The notes beneath the pieces were generated by a model. The model searched no databases and had not been told where the DNA came from. It was given only the letters and a program-made list of their open reading frames with translations. From NCBI GenBank assembly GCA_030043315.1, contig JASHYA010000156.1, positions 1 through 38,896 of the forward strand: DNA of 38,896 nt, in the 5' to 3' direction. The translations under genes were made by a program, and so were the position numbers. Below are positions 18,558-26,961 of the stretch, piece after piece. Source of the DNA: Acidimicrobiales bacterium (lineage in GTDB: Bacteria > Actinomycetota > Acidimicrobiia > Acidimicrobiales > RAAP-2). The stretch's first letter is position 1, and each line of letters begins with the position of its first letter.

Positions 18558-20099
18558 TCACCTGATGGGTCCGGCGACCGCCGCGGCCGCCTCGACGACC
18601 GCCCCGGTCGCGACGAACGCCTCGGCGGCGGCCAGCTCCGGAGAGGTGAACCGGTCCGGCCCCGGTCCAGGTACCCGTTCGCGCAGGGCGGCCACCACCG
18701 CCCCCGACGCTGGCGCGAACGCGAGCGGCGCACGCAGCTCGAGCCCGCGCGCGGCCGTCACCAGCTCGACGGCGAGGATCCGCCGGAGGTTGTCGACCGC
18801 GCGCCGAAGCTTGCGCCCCGCGCTCCAACCCATCGAGACGTGGTCCTCCTGCATCGCCGAGCTCGGGATCGAATCGACGCTCGCGGGTGCCGCCAGCCGC
18901 TTGTTCTCCGAGACCATCGCCGCCTGGGTGTACTGGGCCATCATCAGCCCCGAGTCAACCCCGGGGTCCCGAGCCAGAAACGGCGGGAGGCCGTGGGACC
19001 GCGTCCGGTCGAGCAGCCGGTCGGTCCGGCGCTCCGAGATGGAGCCGAGGTCGGCGGTGGCGATGGCGAGGAAGTCCAGTACGTAGCCGAGCGGCGCACC
19101 GTGGAAGTTCCCGTTGGAGGTCACCTCTCCGCTCTCGAGGACGACCGGGTTGTCGATCGTCGCGGCAAGCTCGCGCTGGGCGACCGCCGCCGCGTGCGAG
19201 ATGGTGTCCCGCACGGCACCGGCAACCTGTGGCGCGCACCGGCACGAGTAGGGGTCCTGGACACGCGGATCGCCAGTCCGGTGCGAGGCGACGATCGCAG
19301 AGCCTGCCATCACCCTCATCATGTTGTCCGCGCTCACCGCCTGGCCCGGGTGGGGGCGGAGCGGCGCGTGCAGCTCCGGGCGGAACGCCTGATCGGTCCC
19401 GAGCAGGGCCTCGACGCTCATCGCCGCCGTCACGTCCGCGGTCGCGCAGAGGAGCTCGAGATCCGAGATCGCCAGCACGAGCATCCCGAGCATGCCGTCG
19501 GTGCCGTTGATGAGCGCGAGCCCCTCTTTCGCCGCGAGGCGCACCGGCGCGAGGCCGACAGCCGCGAGGGCCTCGGCGCCAGGGACCCTGGCGCCGCCGT
19601 CCTCGCCGAGGACCTCTCCCTCCCCCATCGCCACGAGCGCGCAGTGCGCGAGGGGGGCGAGGTCGCCGCTGCAGCCGAGAGAGCCCTGCTCGGGCACGAG
19701 CGGGGTGATCCCGGCGTTCAGCATCCGGACGAACGCCTCGGCGACCAGCGGGCGGGCCCCCGTCCGTCCCGACGCCAGGGTCTTCAGGCGGAGGAACATG
19801 AGCGCCCGCACCACTTCGCGCTCCACCGGCGGGCCCATGCCTGCCGCGTGCGATCGGATGAGGCTCACCTGGAGGTCGTCGCGGAGCTCGGGCGGGATGT
19901 GGCGGGTGGCGAGCGCTCCGAAGCCGGTCGAGATGCCGTACGCGGGCTCCGTGGCCGCAGCCAGCCGTTCCACGGCCGCGCGCGACGTCGCCATCGCGGC
20001 GAGCGCGTCCGTCGTGAGGCGGACCGGCGCGTCTTCGCGCGCAACCGCCACGACGTCTGTCGCCGTGACGCCCGAGCTCGAGACCGAGACGGTGGTCAT
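18558..20099 (-). CDS. hutH: Histidine ammonia-lyase
   Basis: YGISTGFGALATRHIPPELRDDLQVSLIRSHAAGMGPPVE...EQGSLGCSGDLAPLAHCALVAMGEG...NGTDGMLGMLVLAISDL. Confidence 0.95.
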   Translation of the reverse strand: MTTVSVSSSGVTATDVVAVAREDAPVRLTTDALAAMATSRAAVERLAAATEPAYGISTGFGALATRHIPPELRDDLQVSLIRSHAAGMGPPVEREVVRALMFLRLKTLASGRTGARPLVAEAFVRMLNAGITPLVPEQGSLGCSGDLAPLAHCALVAMGEGEVLGEDGGARVPGAEALAAVGLAPVRLAAKEGLALINGTDGMLGMLVLAISDLELLCATADVTAAMSVEALLGTDQAFRPELHAPLRPHPGQAVSADNMMRVMAGSAIVASHRTGDPRVQDPYSCRCAPQVAGAVRDTISHAAAVAQRELAATIDNPVVLESGEVTSNGNFHGAPLGYVLDFLAIATADLGSISERRTDRLLDRTRSHGLPPFLARDPGVDSGLMMAQYTQAAMVSENKRLAAPASVDSIPSSAMQEDHVSMGWSAGRKLRRAVDNLRRILAVELVTAARGLELRAPLAFAPASGAVVAALRERVPGPGPDRFTSPELAAAEAFVATGAVVEAAAAVAGPIR

Positions 20100-20175
20100 C
20101 GCACTCTGCCCACCGGGTCTGTCGCGCGGGTGCGGCGGGCCGCGCGAACGTCGGCGATGTGCGAGCGGCGCTCCG

Positions 20176-21867
20176 TCACGCCGGCTCGCCGGACGTCATG
20201 GGTATCCGGACGTGGTGCACGTCGGCGACCGTCCCAGCTTCGGGGTACCCCGCGTCCACGTGACGCAGAACTCCCATCGTCGGATCGTTCGTCAGCACCC
20301 GTTGGAGCTTTGCCGCCGCGAGGTCCGAGCCGTCGGCAAGACACACCTGTCCCGCGTGGATCGACCGTCCGATACCCACGCCGCCGCCGTGATGGATCGA
20401 CACCCAAGAGGCGCCACTGGCAGTGGAGACCAGCGCGTTCAGAAGCGGCCAGTCCGCAATCGCGTCGGAGCCGTCTCGCATCGCCTCGGTCTCGCGGTAC
20501 GGGGAGGCGACCGAGCCGCAGTCCAGGTGGTCGCGCCCGATCACGATCGGCGCGGAGACCTCGCCGGAGGCGACCATCTCGTTGAACCGCCCCCCGGCAC
20601 GGTCACGCTCGCCCAGGCCGAGCCAGCAGATCCGCGCCGGCAGCCCCTGGAAGTGGACCCGCTCGCCTGCGACGCGGATCCAGCGCACGAGCCTGTCGTT
20701 GTCGGAGAAGAGCTCCGTCACTGCCGCGTCGGTGGCCGCGATGTCCTTGGGGTCCCCGGAGAGCGCCACCCACCGGAACGGCCCCTTCCCCTCGCAGAAC
20801 AGCGGTCGGATGTAGGCCGGCACGAAGCCGGGGTAGTCGAACGCGCGATCGAACCCGCCGAGTCGGGCCTCGGCCCTGAGGCTGTTGCCGTAGTCGAAGA
20901 CCTCCGCTCCCCTGTCCATGAGCGTGACGAGCGCCTCGCAGTGGACGGCCATCGCGGCCCGGGCCCTGCGCAGGTACCCGTCCGGGTCGTCGTTGCGCAG
21001 GCGCCCCGCTTCCTCGAGCGAAAGGCCCGGCGGGACGTAGCTGAGCGGGTCGTGCGCGGGGGTCTGATCCGTCGCGATATCGACCGGCACGTCACGGCGG
21101 ACAAGTTCGGGGAGCACCTCGGCGCCGTTGCCGACAAGTCCGACCGACAGGGCCCTTGCGTCACGGCGGGCGTGCTCCGCCAGTTCGACCGCCTCATCGA
21201 GGCTGTGCGCGAGCGTGTCGAGGTAGCCCGTCGACAAGCGTCGCTCGATCCTGGTCGGGTCGACGTCGCAACAGATCACCGCCCCACCGTTGATGGTGAC
21301 AGCGAGCGGCTGGGCGCCACCCATCCCCCCGGCACCCGAGGTGACCGTGACCGTGCCCGCCAGCGTCCCGCCGAAGCGCTTCTCCGCCACCGCAGCGAAG
21401 GTCTCGTAGGTCCCCTGCAAGATGCCCTGGGTGCCGATGTAGATCCACGACCCGGCCGTCATCTGGCCGTACATGGTGAGGCCGAGGGCCTCGAGCCGGC
21501 GAAACTCCTCCCACGTCGCCCAGTCGGGAACCAGGTTCGAATTGGCGATCAGAACCCGGGGCGCCCACTCGTGCGTGGTGACCACACCGACCGGCCGTCC
21601 CGACTGGACGAGGAGCGTCTCGTCTTTCTCGAGCGCGCCGAGGGCCCGCTCGATCGCGTGGAACGAGGGCCAGTCGCGCGCTGCCTTCCCCGATCCGCCG
21701 TAGACGACCAGCTCCTCGGGGTGCTCGGCGACCTCGGGGTCGAGGTTGTTGCGGAGCATGCGGAGCGCGGCTTCCTGCGGCCATCCCTTGCACGTGATCC
21801 TCGACCCCCTCGGCGCGCGAACGGCCTCGGGCCGTCGGCGACCACGTGCGTCCTCGACCACCGTCAC
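20176..21867 (-). CDS. hutU: Urocanate hydratase
   Basis: [43 protein letters not shown]...[17 protein letters not shown]...[36 protein letters not shown]. Confidence 0.96.
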   Translation of the reverse strand: MTVVEDARGRRRPEAVRAPRGSRITCKGWPQEAALRMLRNNLDPEVAEHPEELVVYGGSGKAARDWPSFHAIERALGALEKDETLLVQSGRPVGVVTTHEWAPRVLIANSNLVPDWATWEEFRRLEALGLTMYGQMTAGSWIYIGTQGILQGTYETFAAVAEKRFGGTLAGTVTVTSGAGGMGGAQPLAVTINGGAVICCDVDPTRIERRLSTGYLDTLAHSLDEAVELAEHARRDARALSVGLVGNGAEVLPELVRRDVPVDIATDQTPAHDPLSYVPPGLSLEEAGRLRNDDPDGYLRRARAAMAVHCEALVTLMDRGAEVFDYGNSLRAEARLGGFDRAFDYPGFVPAYIRPLFCEGKGPFRWVALSGDPKDIAATDAAVTELFSDNDRLVRWIRVAGERVHFQGLPARICWLGLGERDRAGGRFNEMVASGEVSAPIVIGRDHLDCGSVASPYRETEAMRDGSDAIADWPLLNALVSTASGASWVSIHHGGGVGIGRSIHAGQVCLADGSDLAAAKLQRVLTNDPTMGVLRHVDAGYPEAGTVADVHHVRIPMTSGEPA

Positions 21868-21904
21868 CTCCTCAGCTCATCACTCCGCCGCTTGGGGTTC
21901 GCGG

Positions 21905-22726
21905 CTAATGCGCCACCGCGGGGGACACCTTGCTCACCGGCGACAGTCCCCCGAGCCTGGCCGTAGCCCGACCGGCCGCAGCCACCACCTCGGCTGCCAC
22001 TTCGACCGGCGAGGTCCTCGCGTCCATGAGGAAGCTCACGCCCACCGCCCCGCAGCAGGAGTGCAGGTCGAAGACCGGGGCAGCGACGCACTCGATACCG
22101 GACACCGTGTCGCCCTCGTCTACCGCGTACCCGCGGGACCGGATCTCGGCCAACTCCGCGGCGAGCTCGTCACGAGTCCGCCGACGACCGTCACTGCTCG
22201 GCTGCTCCGGGTCCAGGTGAGGTGCGACCTCTTCGGAATCGAGCCACGCGAGGCATGCCTTGCCGACCGAGGTCCATTGCGCGGGGAGCCTCACCCCGAC
22301 CGCGGTCACCAGCTGCACGCCGAGGAGAGGGGGGTCCTCCTTCCAGAGGTAGATGACGTCGGTGCCGGCGAGGACCGCGAAGTGAGACGTGGCTTGGAGC
22401 CGGCGCGTCAGATCCCGAAGTACCGGAGCGATCTCGCTCATCGGATTGGCGCGGTGCAGCAGTGCGGATCCGACCTCGAACGCTTTCACACCGATCTTGT
22501 AGGTCCCCGGCTCGGCCGGCTCGACGAACCCTTCCGAGATCAGGTCCTGGAGCACCGCGTGCACAGAGCTCTTCGGCGCACCCAGCGCCGCGGTGATGCC
22601 GCTGAGCGGCATGGGCCTCTCGGAACCTGCGAGGAGCTCGAGCACTCGCACCGCCCTCGGGACCGCCGTGCCCATGTGCACCCCTTGCACGCCATCACGC
22701 CTCGCCGGGTCGGGTCGGCCGGCCAT
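21905..22726 (-). CDS. IclR-family transcriptional regulator
   Basis: AVPRAVRVLELLAGSERPMPLSGITAALGAPKSSVHAVLQDLISEGFVEPAEPGTYKIGVKAFEVGSALL: IclR wHTH plus effector domain. Confidence 0.92.
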   Translation of the reverse strand: MAGRPDPARRDGVQGVHMGTAVPRAVRVLELLAGSERPMPLSGITAALGAPKSSVHAVLQDLISEGFVEPAEPGTYKIGVKAFEVGSALLHRANPMSEIAPVLRDLTRRLQATSHFAVLAGTDVIYLWKEDPPLLGVQLVTAVGVRLPAQWTSVGKACLAWLDSEEVAPHLDPEQPSSDGRRRTRDELAAELAEIRSRGYAVDEGDTVSGIECVAAPVFDLHSCCGAVGVSFLMDARTSPVEVAAEVVAAAGRATARLGGLSPVSKVSPAVAH

Positions 22727-22777
22727 GGGTGACGCGTCGTCTCACGGCGACGCACGGCGGCGTGGAAGACCCCAGCT

Positions 22778-22793
22778 GTTCCTATATACGAAC
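22778..22793. promoter_or_regulatory. Operator-like palindrome GTTCCTATATACGAAC in the iclR/ABC-operon intergenic region
   Basis: Imperfect dyad (GTTC..TATATA..GAAC); its reverse complement matches a second site at 22920-22935 at 14 of 16 positions. Confidence 0.6.
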
Positions 22794-22919
22794 CCCTTTC
22801 AAGCTACTCGGGGTGCTTCCCCCTCACAATCCGCCCCCGGGGGTACGTCCTCGCCGGATGCCCGGGTTGACCCTCCCCAGAGCCACTGTCATCATGGAGC
22901 CCGTTCATTTTGTAACGGC

Positions 22920-22935
22920 GTCCGTATATGGGAAC
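22920..22935. promoter_or_regulatory. Second operator-like palindrome GTCCGTATATGGGAAC just upstream of the ABC substrate-binding protein start
   Basis: 14/16 identity to GTTCGTATATAGGAAC (reverse complement of site 1); 25 bp upstream of the proposed GTG start at 22961. Confidence 0.6.
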
Positions 22936-22960
22936 GGCCGGACCTATTGGGGGGTGCTGC

Positions 22961-23881
22961 GTGAGGCTCCGGAATTTCTCTGTGTGGTGCCTATTGGCGT
23001 GCCTTGCGGCGACGACCTCGACGTTCGCGGTGAGCGGCCTGGCCGGCGCCTCGCCTCACTCAGGAGGAACGCCTTCCGCCTGGAAGAAGGCGCGGGCACT
23101 CGTCCCGGCGGCAATCCGCAAGAGCGGCGTCGTCACGGTGGCGACGACAGCGTCCTATCCTCCCTACGAGCTCTACGCGTCGAACAACAAGACAATCGTC
23201 GGCGTCGACCCGGACCTCGGGCACGCCATCGGCAAGGTGCTCGGTCTCAAGTTCGAGTTCCACAACGTCACATATGACGACATCCCGACCGAGATCAAGG
23301 ACGGCCACTACGACGTGGGCATGTCGGCAATCGGGGTCTTCAAATTCCGGGAGAAGGTGGTCAACTTCGTCGACTACGCGACGTTCGGCGAGGCGTTCTT
23401 GACGCCCAAGACGAGCTCGTTCAAGGCGGACGACCTCTCGCAGGTCTGCGGCGAGACCATCGCCGCCCAATCGGGGACGAGCGAGTCGATCCAGTTGGGC
23501 AAGCAGAGCAAGATCTGCACCAGCGAGCACAAGAAGGCGGTGACCGCCCTCACGTACCCGAGCGAGAACACCGCGGTGTTGGCCGTGCACAGTGGTCGCG
23601 CACCGGTGTTGTTCGCGGACCTCGCAACGGCCGACTGGGTGCTGAAGGAGAACCCCGGCCAGTACCGGCTCCTCATCGTGCACGACCCCGCGATCAAGGG
23701 GCTCACCGGCCCCTATGGCATCGCTCTGGCGAAGGGCTCCAAGCTCCTCGCGCCGATCGAGGCGGCGGTCAAGATCCTGATCGCCGACGGGACCTACGAG
23801 AAGATCTTCGCCAAGTGGGGCGTGAAGCAGGACGAAGTCCGAACCGTCCAAATCAATCACGGCGTCACAACAACAACATAG
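22961..23881 (+). CDS. ABC transporter substrate-binding protein (polar amino-acid family 3)
   Basis: Hydrophobic leader, then SGVVTVATTASYPPYELYASNNKTIVGVDPDLGHAIGKVLGLKFEFHNVTYDDIPTEIKDGHYDVGMSAIG. GTG 22961 preferred over ATG 22928 because of the GGGGGG RBS. Confidence 0.88.
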   Translation: MRLRNFSVWCLLACLAATTSTFAVSGLAGASPHSGGTPSAWKKARALVPAAIRKSGVVTVATTASYPPYELYASNNKTIVGVDPDLGHAIGKVLGLKFEFHNVTYDDIPTEIKDGHYDVGMSAIGVFKFREKVVNFVDYATFGEAFLTPKTSSFKADDLSQVCGETIAAQSGTSESIQLGKQSKICTSEHKKAVTALTYPSENTAVLAVHSGRAPVLFADLATADWVLKENPGQYRLLIVHDPAIKGLTGPYGIALAKGSKLLAPIEAAVKILIADGTYEKIFAKWGVKQDEVRTVQINHGVTTTT

Positions 23882-23972
23882 GCATCAATACGGTCGACAC
23901 AGGACCGAGCCGGCGAGCAGCAATCTGGCCGAGGAGCCCGACGGACGTGGCTTCTCGGCAGAAGGGAGATCG

Positions 23973-24965
23973 TTGACGCTCGCACCGCCGACGAGCGAGA
24001 GGACCGGGGCAGAAGCCGACGGGGCGCCGGCGCACGACGAGATCATCCCTGTCCGCCATCCAGGACGGTGGGTCGGTGCCGTGGTGATCACCGTGCTGTT
24101 CGCGATGCTCGTGCACTCGCTGGTCACCGACCCGCGGTACCAGTGGGGCGTCGTCGGGCAGTACTTCGGCTCCGATCTCATCCTCAGTGGGCTCAGGCTC
24201 ACGCTCGAGCTCACCGTCCTTTCGATGCTGATCGGGATCGTCGTCGGCGTGACCGTCGCCGTCATGCGACTATCCCCGAACCCGATCCTCTCCAAGGGGA
24301 GCGCCCTGTACATCTGGTTCTTCCGGGGCACCCCGGTGCTCGTGCAGCTCTTCTTCTGGTACAACATCGCGGCGCTCTACCCCCGCGTCTCGATCGGCGT
24401 GCCGTTCGGTCCCGCGTTCGTCGGCGGGTCGACCAACTCGATCGTCACCCCCCTCATCGCCGCGCTGCTCGGTCTCGGGCTCAATGAGGGCGCCTATATG
24501 GCCGAGATCGTCCGCGCCGGCATCCTCTCGGTGGAGCGGGGTCAGATCGACGCTGCCTCGGCGCTGGGTCTGTCCCGACTCAAGACGATGAAGGGGATCG
24601 TCCTCCCGCAGGCGATGAGGGTGATCATCCCGCCGACCGGTAACGAGACCATCGGGATGCTGAAGACCACTTCGCTGGCGAGCGCGCTCTCCTTGTCCGA
24701 ACTGCTGTTCTCGGCCCAGATCGTCTACGAACGGACGTTCCAGACGATTCCGCTGTTGATCGTGGCCAGTCTCTGGTATCTCATCGTCACGACGGTGCTC
24801 ACCGTCGGGCAGATGCGGATCGAGAGCTACTTCGGCAGGAGCGTCGGCACCCCCGGGGGGGGCAGGCGAAAACGCGCTCGCAGCTACCTCCGGGCGGCCT
24901 TGCGTTTTCACGTCGACGCGCAGGAACTCCTCACACTCGGGAACAGCGGGCGACGCGGACGATGA
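23973..24965 (+). CDS. Amino-acid-type ABC transporter permease
   Basis: HisMQ-type: GLRLTLELTVLSMLIGIVVGVTVAVMRL...YIWFFRGTPVLVQLFFWYN...GAYMAEIVRAGILSVERGQIDAASALGLSRLKTMKGIVLPQAMRVIIPPTGNE. TTG start. Confidence 0.9.
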   Translation: MTLAPPTSERTGAEADGAPAHDEIIPVRHPGRWVGAVVITVLFAMLVHSLVTDPRYQWGVVGQYFGSDLILSGLRLTLELTVLSMLIGIVVGVTVAVMRLSPNPILSKGSALYIWFFRGTPVLVQLFFWYNIAALYPRVSIGVPFGPAFVGGSTNSIVTPLIAALLGLGLNEGAYMAEIVRAGILSVERGQIDAASALGLSRLKTMKGIVLPQAMRVIIPPTGNETIGMLKTTSLASALSLSELLFSAQIVYERTFQTIPLLIVASLWYLIVTTVLTVGQMRIESYFGRSVGTPGGGRRKRARSYLRAALRFHVDAQELLTLGNSGRRGR

Positions 24966-25759
24966 TCCAAGCCGCCGGGAACGCCGATCCTGCCAACGCG
25001 CGGCCGATCGTCCAGGCAGTGCGCGTATGGAAGTCCTACGGGGCGACGTCGGTGCTGCGCGGTGTCAGCTTCGACCTCCGGCCGCACCAGGTGCTGTGCA
25101 TCATGGGCGCGTCGGGATCCGGAAAATCGACCCTTCTGCGTTGCATCAATCACCTCGAGCGCGTAGACGCGGGGAGGATCTGGATCGACGGGAAGCTCAT
25201 CGGCTACCGACCCGAGGGCCACAAGCTGTTCGAGCTCCCCGAGCGCGAGGTGTGCAAGCGGCGCGCCGAGGTCGGCATGGTGTTCCAGCACTTCAACCTC
25301 TTCAAGCACATGACGGTGCTCGAGAACGTCTCCTACGCTCCGATCAAAGTGAAGCGCGTCGACGTCGCAAAAGCCAGGGAGCGGGCCAACCAGCTCATCG
25401 CCCGCGTCGGCCTGGCTGACAAGGCTGCCGCGTATCCAAGCCAGTTGTCGGGCGGGCAACAGCAACGGGTGGCCATCGCCCGGGCACTGGCGATGACACC
25501 CAAGCTCATCCTCTTCGACGAGCCGACCTCCGCCCTCGACCCCGAGCTCGTCAAGGAGGTCCTGGACGTCATCCGGGAACTGGCAACCGACGGCATCTCG
25601 ATGATCGTCGTCACCCATGAGGTCGGCTTTGCCCGCGAGGCGGCCGACTGCATCGCCGTCATGCACGAGGGGCTCATCGTGGAGTCGGGTGCCCCCGATC
25701 AGATGATCGACCAGCCAACCCATCCGCGGACGCGCGAGTTCCTCTCGCAGGTCCTCTGA
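24962..25759 (+). CDS. Amino-acid-type ABC transporter ATP-binding protein (GlnQ/HisP-like)
   Basis: Walker A GASGSGKST, signature LSGGQQQRVAIARAL, Walker B LILFDEPTSALDPE. ATGA overlap with the permease. Confidence 0.93.
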   Translation: MIQAAGNADPANARPIVQAVRVWKSYGATSVLRGVSFDLRPHQVLCIMGASGSGKSTLLRCINHLERVDAGRIWIDGKLIGYRPEGHKLFELPEREVCKRRAEVGMVFQHFNLFKHMTVLENVSYAPIKVKRVDVAKARERANQLIARVGLADKAAAYPSQLSGGQQQRVAIARALAMTPKLILFDEPTSALDPELVKEVLDVIRELATDGISMIVVTHEVGFAREAADCIAVMHEGLIVESGAPDQMIDQPTHPRTREFLSQVL

Positions 25760-25783
25760 CACCCTGACAGCGAGGATCCCTGC

Positions 25784-26950
25784 GTGCGCATCACCGACGT
25801 CGTCTTCCACACCGTCGCCGTCCCGTTCCGGACCGAGGAGGTCTGGGCCTTCGGGCGGCGGTCCCATCTCGAGACGGTGGTCATCGAGATGCTCACCGAC
25901 GAGGGGATCGTCGGCCTGGGCGAGGCCGCCGGCTACCCGAGCATCGGCGTCGTCGAACAGGCCATCGTCACCTCGACGCCTCTCGTGGTGGGGGAGAACC
26001 CGCTGGCGATCGAACGGATCTCGAAGAAGCTCTCCATCCTGGGGGCCTGGCACCACATGAAGGCGAGCAACCCCGGGATCGGTGCGATCGAGATGGCCTG
26101 CTGGGACATCGTCGGCAAGGTCTGCGGTCAGCCCTTGGTCACCCTGTTCGGTGGGCCCGTGCGCGAGCAGGTCGAGTACTTCTACTACCTCAGCCAGGGG
26201 GAGCCCGGTGCGATGGCGGAAGACGCCAAGGCGGGGCTCGGGCGAGGGTTCGGCACCTTCTACATCAAGGTCGGTTCGCCCGACATGTCCATCGACCTCG
26301 CCCGCGTGGCCTCGGTCCGCAGTGCGTTGGGCGACGGGCCGCGCATCCGGGTCGACGCCAACGAGGCATGGTCGACGGCCGGCGCGCTCGGCGCGCTCGG
26401 ACGGCTGGCGGAGTACGACATCGAGCTGGCCGAGCAGCCGGTGCTCGGAACGAACCTGTCGGAGATGGCCTACCTACGCCGTCGCCTCCCCATGCCGCTC
26501 CTCGCCAACGAGTCGTCGTGGACGAGACCGATGCAGCTCGAGGTGATCAAGGCCGGCGCGGCCGACGTCGTCTCCGTGGACAACCAGATGGACGGAGGCC
26601 TCGCCAATCTGAAGCGCGGCGCCGACTTGTGCGAGGTTGCGGGGCTCCCGGTGCTCAAGCACAGCCTCGGAGAGCTGGGCATCGCCATGTACGCCGGCGC
26701 GCACGTGATCGCGAGCAGCGCCAACTTCCTCTTCGCCAGCCAGTCGTACGCCTCGTTCCTCGCCGACGACGTGATCGACGGCTGCGATGCCCTGCCATAC
26801 GTCGACGGCAAGCTCTCCCTCCCGACCAGTCCCGGGATCGGGATCACCCTCGATCGGGACAAGCTCGAGCGCTACAAGGAGGCCCACCGCCGCTCGGTGC
26901 CGTCATCGCCTGTGGGACGGGACTTCTCGCCCATCTGGCCCCGGTGCTGA
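25784..26950 (+). CDS. Enolase-superfamily enzyme (mandelate racemase/muconate lactonizing type)
   Basis: VIEMLTDEGIVGLGEAAGYPS...GIGAIEMACWDIVGKVCGQPLVTLFGG...RVDANEAWS...ELAEQPV...VVSVDNQMDGGLANLKRGADLCEVAGLPVLKHSLGELGIA. Confidence 0.88.
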   Translation: MRITDVVFHTVAVPFRTEEVWAFGRRSHLETVVIEMLTDEGIVGLGEAAGYPSIGVVEQAIVTSTPLVVGENPLAIERISKKLSILGAWHHMKASNPGIGAIEMACWDIVGKVCGQPLVTLFGGPVREQVEYFYYLSQGEPGAMAEDAKAGLGRGFGTFYIKVGSPDMSIDLARVASVRSALGDGPRIRVDANEAWSTAGALGALGRLAEYDIELAEQPVLGTNLSEMAYLRRRLPMPLLANESSWTRPMQLEVIKAGAADVVSVDNQMDGGLANLKRGADLCEVAGLPVLKHSLGELGIAMYAGAHVIASSANFLFASQSYASFLADDVIDGCDALPYVDGKLSLPTSPGIGITLDRDKLERYKEAHRRSVPSSPVGRDFSPIWPRC

Positions 26951-26961
26951 GGGGGGGTGCC

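Noticed and set aside
17373-20585. 1070-aa plus-strand ORF
   Set aside because: Lies antisense to the well-supported M20 and hutH genes; Arg/Ala/Gly-rich composition typical of high-GC shadow ORFs, with no recognisable domain.
19492-21966. 824-aa plus-strand ORF
   Set aside because: Antisense to hutH/hutU; shadow ORF of high-GC coding sequence.
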